From: Hyperoodon ampullatus
Taxonomy: Eukaryota; Chordata; Mammalia; Artiodactyla; Ziphiidae
Length of the DNA: 64,000 nt
Assembly (NCBI GenBank): GCA_949752795.1
Contig: OX457058.1
Location: forward strand, 156,188,353-156,252,352
Direction: 5' to 3'
Of this stretch, positions 23,535-36,120 are shown piece after piece. Made by a program: the position numbers and the translations under genes. Within the stretch, counting starts at the first letter, position 1. The number at the start of each line of letters is the position of its first letter. Below the pieces are notes generated by a model. The model saw only the letters and a program-made list of their open reading frames with translations. It was not told the DNA's origin and ran no database searches.

Positions 23535-23860
23535 GGGGCATTTTTTGACTGAGGTAAAATTTACATTCAGCAAAATGCACAGATCTTAAGTGCATTATGA
23601 TAAATGTTTATAGCCATGTAACCAACACCCCAGTTAAGATAAAGGACAGTTTCATCTTCAAAGAGTGATCCCTCGAGCCTCTTTTAGTCATTCCTTCTCC
23701 TTTGTGAGGTCACTACTGCTTGGATTTGTATCAGCATACATGAGTTTTGTCTGTTGTTGAATATGTATAAATGGGATCGGCCAGTATGGGGTCTTTTATT
23801 TCTGTTTTCTCTAGCTCCATGGAATGTGTTCAAGATGCATCCATGTCCCTGTGCAGTCTG
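23535..23860 (-). repeat. Old L1 3' UTR fragment (reverse orientation)
   Basis: TGACTGAGGTAAAATTTACATTCAGCAAAATGCACAGATCTTAAGTGCA and CCATGTAACCAACACCCCAGTTAAGATAAAGGACAG match reversed L1M-type 3' UTR. The following GTTGTTGAATATGTATAAATGGGATC is consistent. It is heavily diverged. Confidence 0.7.
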
Positions 23861-23864
23861 GCTG

Positions 23865-26775
23865 CCTTGCTCTCTCTTGACTCTCGGCTCCATCTCCTCA
23901 TCTGAAGGAGTCTGCTGGGCTGCACCTGGGGTTCCTTCCCTGTGCCATGGTGCAGACGTCCTCCAAGGCCATAAGCGAGGGCAATCTTGCAGCTCACCTT
24001 GTTTGTCTTCTCCCTTTCAGGAATCACTGTCCTTTGCCTGATGTCCAGTGTCTTGCAAGCCATTGTTTCACATTTGTTGTCCTTTTCTTGTTTGTTTCAG
24101 GTCAGTTGTTTCAGATCCAATCACTATTACTCTATTGAGGTTGGAAGTGGGTGTCAACCTGTTTCTTTTTACTTGACTTCACCTTTACACTTTGACATTG
24201 GGGGAAGGGAAAGGTAGGCTTGATGACATAACACCTAGTGTGCTTTGATTTAAACCACAACCTCTAGAGATGAGTTAACGCTTTGCATTAGCTCTGGAAC
24301 AGCCCTGGTAGCCTAGAATATTCTAGAACCTGGTTTTAAAATTAATTAATTAATTTTTTGGTGTGTGGGGGCAGTATCCTTCAACTCCATTTATAGACTT
24401 TCTGTAGTCAAACAGCCTTCTATAGCAAAAGAAGCTGAACCAAGCCAAATACCTGCAAATGTGTCTCCATCAAGTGTTTCATCTGAGTTTCATTTATAAG
24501 GTCCCTATTGCTTTTTCCCTCCAGTCCCTCTGCTAACACTTGATTAAGCTCAGTGGGTGCAGGGATGGATTTGGCTCTTGCAGCTAGCAGTTCTTATTTT
24601 CTTTACCTAGAATTATAGTTTGTTTTCTCACCTACCTTTGTCCTGTGGCTCTTTGCCGCCTGATCCATGTCTCTTGGCCAAATGAAATTAAGAAGTGTTT
24701 TCAAACAAAAATTTTGGATTCTTCAGGAAAGTGGAGGTGTTTCTATGCCAGGGAGTGTTTTGGCTGTTGACTGTCCTCATTTTGATCTTTAGATGCTTTT
24801 GTGTACTTATTTTTGATGCATATCTACAAAAAGAAAAAAAGGAGAGATCTTGCATTGTTGCTGCTTTTTAGTTTTAACTGAGTTTTTTTTGATAATTAAG
24901 GGTATACAAGCTCACTGTTGACAATCTGGAAAATGCATAAAAGTATAAGAAAAAACATGCATGATTTTACCAATTATTTAATATGACCTTGTTTCAGGCT
25001 ATGCATGGTGTCAAGCACATAATAGATGCTCAAACTATATTTGTTGAGTGAATGACTGAGCCTTGCATATTTTCAGAGTCTGAGTTGTGCAAAGGTCCTA
25101 GTGTTCTTTTCATGAGATGAATAGCATTTCTACCAGGGCTAGGTGTTTTCTTGCCAGAAGGAATGCTTTTAGGCATGCAGGAATTATAATGAGCATCCCA
25201 ATATGCAGTTTTCTTCTTTGGATGAAAAATGGAAATGTCAAGATGTTTTTATTTCTTTTCTCTCTTGCCCTTATCCCTTCTCACAGAAAGCCTTGCAGTT
25301 TCTGAGCAGTTATACATAGATGCATCTACATACAAGTGGAATAGTTTTGCAGTGGATTATAGTTTGAGGGAAAGAGCCCTTAAAATGTGTATAGGAAAGG
25401 AGCCTCTTGGGTTCCAGTTTTTTTTCCATGGCATTTGCTTCCAGAGAGATGTTGTGGTTTATTTCACATGATGAGATTTCTAGAAACACTCTAGTACTCT
25501 AGAGGTCTAGTGAGACAGAAGAACTCTTCTGCTTTAATATCATTCATCAATTTCTGCTGAGTTTTATGTTGACCTAACTTAGTACATAATACATGACTGA
25601 AGAACTTAGATGCACTGTATACTGAAAAATGTAAAACACAAAGGTTTCTTGAGTTCTGTACACCCTGGATTTCAAAATTTTTATACCTCTGCGGGAGAAT
25701 TCATCCAAACCTAGTAGACTCTTTGCACCCACTTTCAGGAGCATTGATAGGAAACAACAGCATCTGACTCTGGGCATCATTTCCTAGTCAGTTCACTGGA
25801 TGTTTTTTGTAATCAGCCCTCAACTAACTGTAAAACTGCAGTTTTACCCAGATATCTTTATATGAGTAGAACCAAATTCATGTTTATATAAATAAAAATA
25901 AGTACCTGTACATATATACATATTACAAATAAATACAAATTTCCTTTAGGATTTTTTCCCAATTGTTCTGAAATAATTTTTCTATCCAAATACCTTTGTT
26001 TCTGTGTGTCAGGGAGCCGCAGATCAGGTATCTGTCTGCTGTTGAGGATATTTAGCAGGAAACCCCTTTATCTGAACTGAATACTCAATATTTGGGGTAT
26101 AATTTTTATCTCTGAAAAAGGATTTGGGCAGGGAGACATCATCTGGGATTTATTTTTCCTTAAGAGTAATCTTTCTTTCTCCTCTCCCTGCCTGAAACTC
26201 CCAGATGGCTCCTTCATGCTGGTGCTCAAGTGTATCATCTAGTTAAAGCTCACACCAGTGACCTGGCACTGGGGACCTTTGGCAAAGGGCCTGCAGTTCA
26301 ACACACACATTGTCACACGTACCTGTGTGTCCCTGACTCCTGAAAAATCATGAGAATGGAACCAATGGAAAAGAATGTATTAAAACAAGTAAGTTTAGCC
26401 AAACAAACTCTCAGCGTTGGTAGAGGCTTTATTCCAGTCCCAACACACCACATGTCTTCCCAACATCTAACTTATTTAATTTGCATTTGAATTAATTTAG
26501 CATATTTTCCTATTATATAAAGTTTAATGAACAATAAACACAGCTATAATGAAATCTCACAGCTATTTCCCAGTATGGGGTAACATTTTGCATTTAGTTA
26601 CATTTGGTTTCCTAGGCAATATTTGATTGTGGCTATATTTCCTAAAGCTGCATTACTTGTCACATGGAATGTTTTGGTGGCAGATTCATCAGACATAGAG
26701 GAAGGCAGGGAGGAGTGTTCTGCTGAAATTCTTTCGAAGCCATGGTAGTGAAAATCACCTGGGTAACATAGAGTG
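23865..26775. other. Mostly unique intronic sequence
   Basis: An L2 3'-end-like scrap lies at about 24985-25060 (GTGTCAAGCACATAATAGATGCTCAAAC). The stretch 26455-26680 is A+T-rich with several TAATTA- and octamer-like sites and reads as a possible conserved block. No exon was found. Confidence 0.4.
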
Positions 26776-26779
26776 TGTT

Positions 26780-27290
26780 AAAGATGATTCTCTGCTGCTT
26801 CCTTTGGCAGGCTTTGAGCTCCCCGTCGTTGGCCCTCCTTGCTTCTATTTCTGAAATCTATCCTGGGTACGCATTCCTGACTTATCTTCCCAGGACACCG
26901 TTTTTGTCTAATCACTCCTCTGCTCATGAACCTTCTACGGTCCCCTCTTGATGTAGTTAAAACCCCACACTTGGTTTTCAAGGTCTTCAGTAATCTACTT
27001 TTTAAAATCTGTCTCTTGAACTAGTTTTTCTGTAATATTTATGGCTTACCATGCCCTCTAATAAGGCCAGTGTCCTCACTGTCACTAGCATATTCTATGG
27101 TCATTATGCCCTTGCCACTCTCATTCCTCCCTTCTGAGAAACTTCCCTCCTCTTGACATGGCTTTTCAAATCCTGTACAATTTTTAGGGTCCAGCCCGAG
27201 TCTCCCTTATTCCTTTGTGTTTTCTCTGACCACTTTAGTCTATATTGATCACTTCTCCAAAATCCCACAACATTTATATTCAGAACTGAG
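26780..27290 (+). repeat. L2 LINE relic (forward)
   Basis: CATGAACCTTCTACGGTCCCC, GGTTTTCAAGGTCTTCAGTAATC, then TCTGAGAAACTTCCCTCC and TCTCTGACCACTTTAGTC follow the forward L2 3' region in order. Confidence 0.55.
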
Positions 27291-27294
27291 AGAC

Positions 27295-27425
27295 ATCATG
27301 ACTCGGCACATAAAAGAAATTAATATGGACTTGAGAGTGAGTAGTGGATTCAAATCTTGCTCCTTTCCTTCCTAACTGGGTGGCCTTTGGCAATTAATGC
27401 AACACAACCTCACAATATGTACCTT
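27295..27425 (+). repeat. MIR fragment (forward)
   Basis: ATGACTCGGCACATAAAAG, GTGGATTCAAATCTTGCTCC and CTAACTGGGTGGCCTTTGGC suggest the MIR head and core. The rest is lost. Confidence 0.45.
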
Positions 27426-28336
27426 GCAAAAGTCCTAGTTTTGTTAATAGTGTTAGAAATAATAGTTGTAAAGCAGAGTGTTGGACTTAAACAGAATAGT
27501 TTTTGTAAAGTTCAACGTAGCAGCTTAAGTTAAAAATGTGAACCTTCCTTTAAAGCAAAATGTCATCAACGAATAAAACAAGTAGAATTTTGAGTAGATT
27601 AAGGACCACTTCTGTCGTGTATTCATCCTATTCCCTACAGAATCAATTTGCCTGTGGTGGTGACTATAGTTTCCTCTAGAGTAGATGGTAACTGTGTTGA
27701 GTGGATGTGGGTAGAAGGGTTACTAGGATTAGATTATTCAAATAACAGTGATGTTCTGTCTCTTCTCATTTTAAATTTTAACATGTCCCTGGTTTTGGGT
27801 CTGTGTAATTCAACCAAAAACCTAAGTACGTTTCAGAGGGCCTACTACCTTTCCTGTAAATATCAGGACTTTTTAAGGCAATACTTGTACAGGCTTCTAA
27901 GAACACTGTGAAGGATTCTGGAACCTTCAGTAATCTCAGGTCCTACTTTTGGTTTTTTCCTGGTATATGGAGGAATTACTAGCCAGGGGGAATCTTTGGT
28001 TCTTTTCATTCACAGGACTGAGGGAAGAAAATCACAATCTTTGCAGCCTCTGTCATTATCAGAATATCAATATATAATCTTAACTTTGTAGATAATTAAC
28101 GCATTTTAAAATCCACTCATCTGCAGTAGTAAAGTATACCCTAATTCAGTGTTCATGATGCACTATTTACAGCAGATGACTTTAGTTATCTCTCCCCAAT
28201 TCAAAACTCTTTGAGCCTGAGGCTCTAAGATCAGGCCAGGCCAAGTTTGGCACTGATCTGCTTTAACTTTGAACATGAGGCCCAGGTAGTAGAAGACCCA
28301 TAGCCAACCTCTTATTCCCTATTCATTCTTGACCAG

Positions 28337-28358
28337 AAAAAAAAAAAAAAAAAAAAAA
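28337..28358. repeat. (A)22 homopolymer
   Basis: Twenty-two A residues with no SINE or L1 body upstream in either orientation, so it looks like an isolated run. Confidence 0.9.
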
Positions 28359-28379
28359 CCCAGAGAACTGTAGAGTACT

Positions 28380-28620
28380 GATTTATTATCTGAGTGGCCT
28401 AATGTGCTAATTATTGCCTGCCGTGGGAAGATGGCTGCATATTGATCTCCAGTGGAGTTTAACGGAACAAGAAGTCGTGCCTCAGTAACATTATTATATT
28501 TATCCAGTTACCCGGGGGTCCTCCATAATGGACTCAGCTGTGAACGCTAGGCGATTAGACCAAAGTCTTAATCACGGTGATTGTGATAATCAGTTCCAAC
28601 GAGCAGAATGCCGTTAGTTC
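28380..28620. promoter_or_regulatory. Candidate conserved intronic regulatory element
   Basis: A unique block with nine CpGs in about 240 bases, in a region where unique sequence is otherwise nearly CpG-free. It contains homeodomain-type cores (GTGCTAATTATTG, CTTAATC, GTGATAATCAG, GCGATTAG). It is not part of any recognised repeat. Enhancer function is inference only. Confidence 0.35.
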
Positions 28621-29179
28621 TTTGGAAACTATGAGGCTGGTAGTATTTGAGGAAAGGAAGTATGATAAGTGTGACTGCTTAGTGTCTGGGACGAAGATTG
28701 GTGGAGAGGGAATCTGAAAGATAAATTTCAGTCTTCTTAATAACTGGCACTAATGAGAATAGTTATGTAGAGAACTTGTACTTCCAGAGTCTAGTTGTTC
28801 CTGAGAACGTGGTTCTTAAAACCCACATGTTCAAAGGGTTTTAAGAATTTGGTTAGAATATCTAGATGATGGAGATTTAAATTCTTTTAAAAGTGTACTC
28901 TCATGGGAGTGATTCTTCTCTTTATATTCAGTCTATTAGAGGAAATGTGATGTATTTACTTCTCAGCCTTTGCATTGTAGAAATGTGTTTATATAAATAG
29001 TGTTTATTTCTAATGACAAATATTTGATGCCAAGTAAGTAGTACACCACAGATGATTAAGTAATTGCCACCACATGGGCACACCATTGTTTCATATGTAT
29101 TGACCTAATGTGAACAAATTCTCTTACAGTTTCAACATCTGTTCCTTAACTAAAATCTGAATATACTGCATTGATACAA

Positions 29180-30750
29180 CATCTCTTGAGGTCTCCTTAG
29201 GTGGAGACTAATTTCTTCCATCCTTTTATTCCTGGAACTAGAGCACAGTTCACAGTCGTTGTTCCATGATATCTCTTCTTTTAAGGTCCATATGCCTTTA
29301 ATGCCATTTTCTCCCATCCTCATCATCAGCATCTCCTGACCTTCAGGATGTGAAGAACAATCTGAACTGAGTTCCTTGATCATAGCCTCCATCTCACTGC
29401 ATCCTTTGAAGTTAACCTTGGTGACTTCAATTTTCATGTTATGATTTTCCCAATAACCTGACTTCCTCAGAAGCCTGGCTACCTAGCAAAGAGAATTTCT
29501 TTTGCTGTTACCACTTCCTATGTTTTCAACTCTCTCTGACCTTGGCCTCCTGACTCTACCTTCTACCCTCCATAGTGTCAAAGGTTTCACTTGCCTTTGT
29601 ACACCATCTGGAGTTCCAAGTCAATAATATAAATGACATTCCCACCAATACTCTAGAGCCCTTGCCTTGTGACCTGGCCACACTACCCAAATTTCAAGTA
29701 AATTCCTCTGCTTGGTTTCTTGGCTGCTACCTTATGACTTAGGGAAAGTCACGCACTTGGCAGTTGGTTTCACTGCAAAAGCCATATCCTCTTACTCTTA
29801 GCAATGCCCTCAATGTGTTTCGTTTTGTGGCCATCCAAGCTTTGACCCTAAATTCTGACCATTCTGTCTTCTCTCCAATGATATCCTATTCTCTACTTTT
29901 TCTAGTTAGCATTCACCTAGTAGGAGCTATTTATAAGTCTTTCTTCATAAACTTTGTTGCTTGTTTAAACACTTTAAATCTCCATGGTATGGCAATTAAG
30001 ACTTTCCAGGATTTTTCTTCAACCATAATTTTCCATTTCAGGTCTTCTAGGACTCCCTTTCATAAACCTAAGCACCAGTGGGAAAAGTCTCTTCTCCAAA
30101 TGTGTCCTAAACTCACCTTATCTATTTGGCTCACCCTCCTTACTTTATTCATCTATATATGTTGAATGGGGCCTTGTACTGAATGAATATTTGTGCAGAA
30201 TTTTCACGTTTATACAACATGCTTACCTGTGTATTTTTTTTCTTTCTAATTTGGATCTGGACCGTGTGATTATCTTTCCTTGTACGGTGCTTAATGTAGT
30301 GTCAGCCATTGAAAAAGAGAGGTTTCCTCACTTTTTTCCTTTCACTAAATATTTCTCCATTATAGTGCCTATCACACAAGTGTTTTTTGTTTGTTTTGTT
30401 TGTTTGTTTTGCGGTACGCGGGCCTCTCACTGTTGTGGCCTCTCCCGTTGTGGAGCACAGGCTCCAGACGCACAGGCCCAGTGGCCATGGCTTACGGGCC
30501 CAGCCGCTCTGCAGCATGTGGGATCCTCCTGGACCGGGGCACGAACCCGTGTCCCCTGCATCGGCAGGTGGACTCTCAACCACTGCGCCACCAGGGAAGC
30601 CCTCACCCAAGTATTTGTTAATTTTTCTGGCTCACTTGTTAACTGTGAATCCTATAGAATGGGTACAATGACTTATTTATCTTTCTATTCTCAGTATTTT
30701 ATGAGGAAACTGGCAGATTGTAGATGTTCAATAAATTTTTGGTGGGTATA
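29180..30750 (+). repeat. Possible old CR1/L2-type LINE (forward), split by a CHR SINE
   Basis: The pyrimidine-rich left part (CTGACCTTGGCCTCCTGACTC, CACACTACCCAAATTTCAAG, TTGGTTTCACTGCAAAAGCC) has the feel of an old LINE body. The right end (GATTGTAGATGTTCAATAAATTTTTGG) is a typical L2 3' terminus. The CHR SINE at 30387-30602 sits between. Family and left boundary are uncertain. Confidence 0.4.
30387..30602 (-). mobile_element. CHR-family SINE, short form
   Basis: Reversed tail (TTTG)n, body GCGGTACGCGGGCCTCTCAC and head CCACCAGGGAAGCCC. Target duplication TCACACAAGTGTTT on the left and TCACCCAAGTATTT on the right. Open frames on both strands across it are SINE artefacts. Confidence 0.93.
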
Positions 30751-30839
30751 AGAAACATTGGATACCAATTAAGGGTAATGATGATAACTAGACGCTTACT
30801 TTGAAGTATATAGTGTGGATTAAACTACTGTAATGGGCC

Positions 30840-31065
30840 ATGCAAGGCTCAAAACTATTGATTTATAAATTATGTTCATTATTATTAGTTGACAAATAAT
30901 TTATTAATTGTTTATTTATAAATAAATATCTCATTTATTTCTTGTTTTACATATTTAAAAAATAAGGTTCAAAAGGAGGTATTGACTTTTCAAAGATTGC
31001 ACAGCTAATGAATAGCAGAGTGCAAGAACCAGGACTCCTGACTGTTGGTTCTCTAGCCAGTGATC
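30840..31065 (-). repeat. MIR SINE (reverse orientation), diverged
   Basis: AAAATAAGGTTCAAAAGGAGG, AAGATTGCACAGCTAATGAATAGCAGAGTGCAAGAACCAGGACTCCTGACTG follow the reversed MIR order. Confidence 0.6.
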
Positions 31066-31429
31066 CTGTCAATATTTTCTAAACAGTGTTTTGTGTAATA
31101 TCATGTCCCACTAGTTCTCATTCTCCTTTACATTTACTGACTAGACTGAAGTAAAGGGCTGGGGAATAGAGGGCAGAGGTAATAGGTGTCCAAAGAAGGG
31201 ACAAGTTAGAAGGAAGTCTCTGTACCTGGAGAGGCAAGTGCATGACTCTACCGCAAAAATTACCATGTTGTATCCTAAAGATAAAGAGTAAAAGCAACGT
31301 AATACGTGTGCTGAGTTACTCCCTGTCCCTTGCAAGAAAATAATTTTGTTCTTGTAGATGACTTCATATTTAAGTATTTCCTCTATTTTTTTTTTCTAAC
31401 CTTCACTATAAACTAAACCCATTTCGAGT

Positions 31430-32090
31430 GGCCTCCCTAACTAGTGTATCTAGATGTACCCTTTCTTTTAGAGTCCAATGTAATCCTTTATTTTTTATTA
31501 GAATATAGGCCCAGTTCTGCTCCGGCTCAGTGTTACACGGAAAGAACAAGGTGAGCAAGGGCAGGGAGTGGGAAAGGTCAGGGATTGTTTGGTTAGTAGA
31601 AAGTTTAATTGGAGTAGAGGGAGGGTGAAGGGTGTGTGAGAGATGGCCTGGATGAGGTCTGATCATGGGCTCCTAGGGGCAGAAGATTTTGGAGGAAGAG
31701 GACCAGTGGAAGTTTTTGGGCAAATATGTGATATGGGCAAAGTATGTCTTAGAAAGAGCCCCCTGGCGGAGTGTGGGGAGTGAGTTGAAAGAAGGTAGTA
31801 AGGCCCATATACGTAAGATACCACATCCATTTGTTTATCACTGAAATAATCCGACTTTCGAGCGGAGTCTGATACACAGGGGGGATTCAATGAATATTTT
31901 TTGGAAGAACTAGCGAAAGCAAGAAAGCCATTAGGAGGCTTTTGTAATAGCTGGGGTATATGGCAAGGTGGCATGAGCTAGTGTTGGCAGTGAGAAGTTT
32001 AGTGTTAGCCTCAACTGAAAACAGAGTACAAGCCACGTGGAGGCAGAACAACCAATTGTAATATTCAAAGAATTGGTAAGGTGGCAAGGA
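31430..32090 (-). repeat. Possible L2/CR1 relic (reverse orientation)
   Basis: GAGTAGAGGGAGGGTGAAGGG, GAGATGGCCTGGATGAGGTC and GCCATTAGGAGGCTTTTGTAATAGC resemble a reversed L2 body. The poor conservation leaves the family open. Confidence 0.4.
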
Positions 32091-32094
32091 TTTA

Positions 32095-33435
32095 GGAAAT
32101 CTACTTTGTTTGTAATCTTATAAGCTTAGATTATTATTCCTTTTAGCGTTCACTTTGTTTTTTTATTTCCAACTAAAAAAATTTTTTAAAAGTTAAGAAG
32201 AATTCACTTCTCATATTAAAACCTCTTTCTCTATTACTCAGTGCATAGTATTTCAGACATACATTGGTTTAAAAATTGTTAGATCATATTTATTGCATGA
32301 TTTCTAATGGAATGAACTCTTATGGCCTCTTTGATTAAATTATACTTTTAATACCCTTGGTTGTGTATGTCTAGGAACAAGTTCATTCCAAGTTCATTGT
32401 TCCTCTGATGGAGGCAGAATTGCGGTCCTCTGAGTTCTGCCCCTGTGCCCAGGCTCCAGGTTTCTCGCTGATAGAAATACCAGAGGGTTCTGACTCTTCA
32501 GCCCTCAGAATCCTCCCCAAACTCCCTGTTGCTAAACTGAAATGCTTGAAGCATTCAAAACTTATTTCCTGCCTCAGTGTGAAATGTGTGCAATTTTTCC
32601 TTCTTAAAGAGGACACATTCTGAACATTTAGAGGGTCAAGAAACCTCCCCTCCAACAGGAAAATCTTTTGATACATTTTGTTTAATCTTACAGAATTCTG
32701 GTCAAAAAAAATTATGTGGCAAAGGTACATCAAATATATTAGGTTTTCTTTTTTTTTTTCTTTTGGCACCATTTGGTGTGAGTTATCAAGACATCTGTAA
32801 TGCATACATGTATTCTAACAATTTTGTTCAGGCCATGCACATGGAGTTCCATTCATTTCTTGACTCCATCCTTGCTTCACTTATTGTTCCCAGCTGATTG
32901 TCTTTTCTGTCAACTGTTACTGTTGAAGAGAATCCTCAAAGTGTGCTGTTGGGTGAAATTCAGCCATGTTACGTGCCTGGGATTATCTCTCAAAAAGAAG
33001 ACTTTTTTTTTTTTTTTTTAACAGAAAACAAAGCAATTGTGTCAGTAGGATTAGGTGGGAGAAACTGATAAAGCATGATCATATACCACCCCTGAGAAGA
33101 TGGGTGCAAGGTCAGCTACTATTTGCCTCTTTCTTAATCCTATGATTTTCTGGTTCTTTGGCTTAGAAATTTAGGCTCTGTCAAGTAGCTGAAGCAGGAC
33201 AACCCAAGGTTACTAATATTCTTTGTGATTTTATTTTACCTTTTGAGAAATAAACCCTACCACTGTTTTGTAAATTGTTTAGATATCCACAGAAGAAAGG
33301 GTTATTCAATATTTGGGGGGCTTAAGATGGAAACTGTCTCCCTTTGAGAAATTAGAAAATCATTCCTAAGAAACAACACTGTTATACCTTGTCACCAAAA
33401 ACTAAATTAGGTGAAAAGCAGCAGCATGTGATTTT
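32095..33435. other. Unique intronic sequence
   Basis: No element recognised apart from T-runs at about 32747-32760 and 33002-33019. No exon was found. Confidence 0.4.
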
Positions 33436-33439
33436 TTTT

Positions 33440-33740
33440 TAAAGTCCAGTTTAATTTTAAAATTATGAAAAATTTCAAGCATAGAGAAAATACAGAAAAT
33501 ATTCAACACCCTTGTACCCACCATCCTTATTTTAAAGTGTTAGCTTTTTACCATAATTGCTGAAGATTGTAATTTACCTTTTCATTTCTTCTTTAAATAC
33601 TTGTCATGTTTTTCTTAATTGTTGAACACATGCAAATAATATTTATAATATGTTAATATATGTAAAGTAAAAAATAACAAAGTAAATGCTCATGCACCTA
33701 CCACCCAACTTAAGAATTATAGATTCATTGTCTTAAAAAG
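33440..33740 (-). repeat. Old L1M-type 3' UTR fragment (reverse orientation)
   Basis: AATTATGAAAAATTTCAAGCATAGAG, CACCCTTGTACCCACCATCC and GCACCTACCACCCAACTTAAG resemble reversed ancient L1 3' UTR. Confidence 0.55.
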
Positions 33741-33744
33741 AAAA

Positions 33745-35140
33745 TCACAAATACTGTGAGTTTACCAGTTCAGGCTTCTTTGTCCCCCCAAAAAATGATG
33801 CAAGAAAGGAAACTCCTGGGGTTTAGATTCTGATGTCTGCATTGAATCTGAAAATTTTCCTATTGGTCTTTAAATTAGGTGGTATGAGGATGATGTTTGC
33901 TAGAAAGAGATTTGAGTACCTAACCAATTATGGTCCTATCTTGTTAGGGTCTCTTTTGTTCCCTCATTAGTCCTCCCCGCTTATTCCTGGGAAAGCAGTC
34001 TTCTCTATACATGTTAAAATACTTATTAAGTATGAATGTTTTAAGTGCTTATCAAGTATTGGTTCACGCTGGTTCTTCATAAGACTGAGGGGAAACCCAC
34101 CAATATCTGAAATGGTACCATTCTTAGTGATATTGGTTTTGAGAGCCACAATGCCAGAAAAAATAGATTCCAGAAAAAAGAAGTGGTAATCTCACATGCA
34201 GATCTGGATTGAAAACATAGCCAAAGGAATATTGAGAAAGAAGAGATTCTTTTTTTGGTTGTCTTTACTGAAAGTGCAAGGACCAAGCTGAATTCATTTA
34301 CCACTTCTGAGTCAACGTGATGCTACACCCCAGGGACACCTGACTTCCATGCACCGTTAAATCCAGTTGTCAGGTTTGGACAGGAGAGAGCCCTCCTTTT
34401 CCTCAGGGAGGCTATAGGGAGGTGCTTGTGAGGGAGGTTATTCATTTTCCAGAGTGGAGAGCAGGGATCATCTATCATGATCAAATGGGAGTATTTCATA
34501 TCATCCATCTCCAGTGAGGATAGTAGTAACAATTCTGTCCTTTTCTCCATGTTTTTTTACTACTCTGATTGAGATTCATCTTTTAAAATGAAAGGGTAGT
34601 TTAAGGTTATTAGAAAACACATACATACACATAAGAATTATTTGTTCTCTGCTGCTTTTTTTCCTCTCCATGAATAATTTCTGCAGACAGGTGACCAGTT
34701 CAGCCATCTGTCTCTGTTATAAATGCCTGTGGTTGGTTCATTCCCTTCTTCCTTGAAATTAAATGAAGACTTCTTTTACAAGAGAAAGAAAAAGCCAGCA
34801 AATAAGATGAGACAACAAGATATTCCTGTATTGTCACCTTTTCTTTTGAGGAATATGGGGAATGACTCTTTTCCTTCCAACTCAAATATGCAGATTCCTT
34901 AAAGGCTCTGATGCAAACATATTATTGGGAAAAAAAAACTATTCTCAGTATTGGACAATTTGGAAAACACAAAGGGGGCCTTCAGAATTTATAATGTTAG
35001 TTCTTTCTAGCCTGCATTCAGCTAGATCCATTTATATGTTTCATTTTTAGCCTGTGTTGTAGTAGAATTTGTTCAAGGGAGTCTGTAATTCCAATGAGGG
35101 AAAATGAAATTTAGTAAGCATGTTGGCTTTGTTCATGATG
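33745..35140. other. Unique intronic sequence
   Basis: Nothing recognised. Open frames on the minus strand here lack any family similarity or splice context. Confidence 0.4.
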
Positions 35141-35144
35141 ACTT

Positions 35145-35494
35145 TTTAAAAAAATGAATGAATTAATTAATTTTTGGCTGCTTTGGGTCTTTGTTGCTGC
35201 GCACGGGCTTTCTCTTGTTGCGGCGAGTGGGGGCTACTCTTTCATTGCGGTGCGCAGGCTTCTCATTGCGGTGGCTTCTCTTGTGGAGCACGGGCTGTAG
35301 GCGCACGGGCTTCAGTAGTTGTGGCACACAGGCTCAGCAGTTGTGACTCACAGACTCTAGAGTGCAGGCTCAGTAGTTGTGGCACAAGGGATTAGTTGCT
35401 CTGCGGCATGTGGGATCTTCCCAGACCAAGGCTCGAATCCCTGTCCCCTGCATTGGCAAGTGGATTCCTAACCACTGCACCACCAGGGAAGCCC
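35145..35494 (-). mobile_element. CHR-family SINE, long form
   Basis: Reversed AATGAATGAATTAATTAATT tail, the extra 3' segment TTTTTGGCTGCTTTGGGTC and head CACCACCAGGGAAGCCC. Target duplication: TGTTCATGATGACTT at 35130-35144 and TGTGCATGATGACTT at 35495-35509. Confidence 0.93.
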
Positions 35495-36120
35495 TGTGCA
35501 TGATGACTTGGGGACACTATTGTCCTGTCTTTCTTGCTTGGTTCAGAGGTGTTTTGTGCCATAAAACCAATCAACCACATTTGGGTCAGGTCTACACATC
35601 ACACATAATGTCTGCAGGAGCTTATCTAGCACACATTGGAGTATAATTAATCACTAGATTGATAACAAAATCCTAAAGGTTTTCTGTTGAAATATATAAG
35701 GTGACTTCTTTAAAGAACTGCATAATCCAAAAAGGGATAGCATTTCACCTTAGTGAAATTCCACTTCTTGGATTTTGTTTTGCATCATTGAAACAATTAG
35801 GTAGAAATTAGAATAAGCTAGTAAATAGAATGATAAAACTTTTGACAAACATTTGTGGAATGCTTCCTAATTTTAAATACAATGCTAGGTTATTTATATT
35901 CTCATGGTTGATTTTTTTTTATGTTTTTTTTAACTTATCTTTTTTTCTTATTAGTCATCCATTTTATACACATCAGTGTATACATGTCAATCCCAATCTC
36001 CCAATTCAACTCACCATCACCCCCACCCCCCACCGCTTTCCCCGCTTGGTGTCCATACGTTTGTTCTCTACATCTCTGTCTCAATTTCTGCCCACAAACC
36101 AGTTAATCTGTACCATTTTT

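Noticed and set aside
30191..30751. A 186-codon open frame on the + strand
   Set aside because: It runs through a reversed CHR SINE and flanking old-LINE DNA. The central third is SINE sequence found in most other CHR copies, and there is no homology or splice context.
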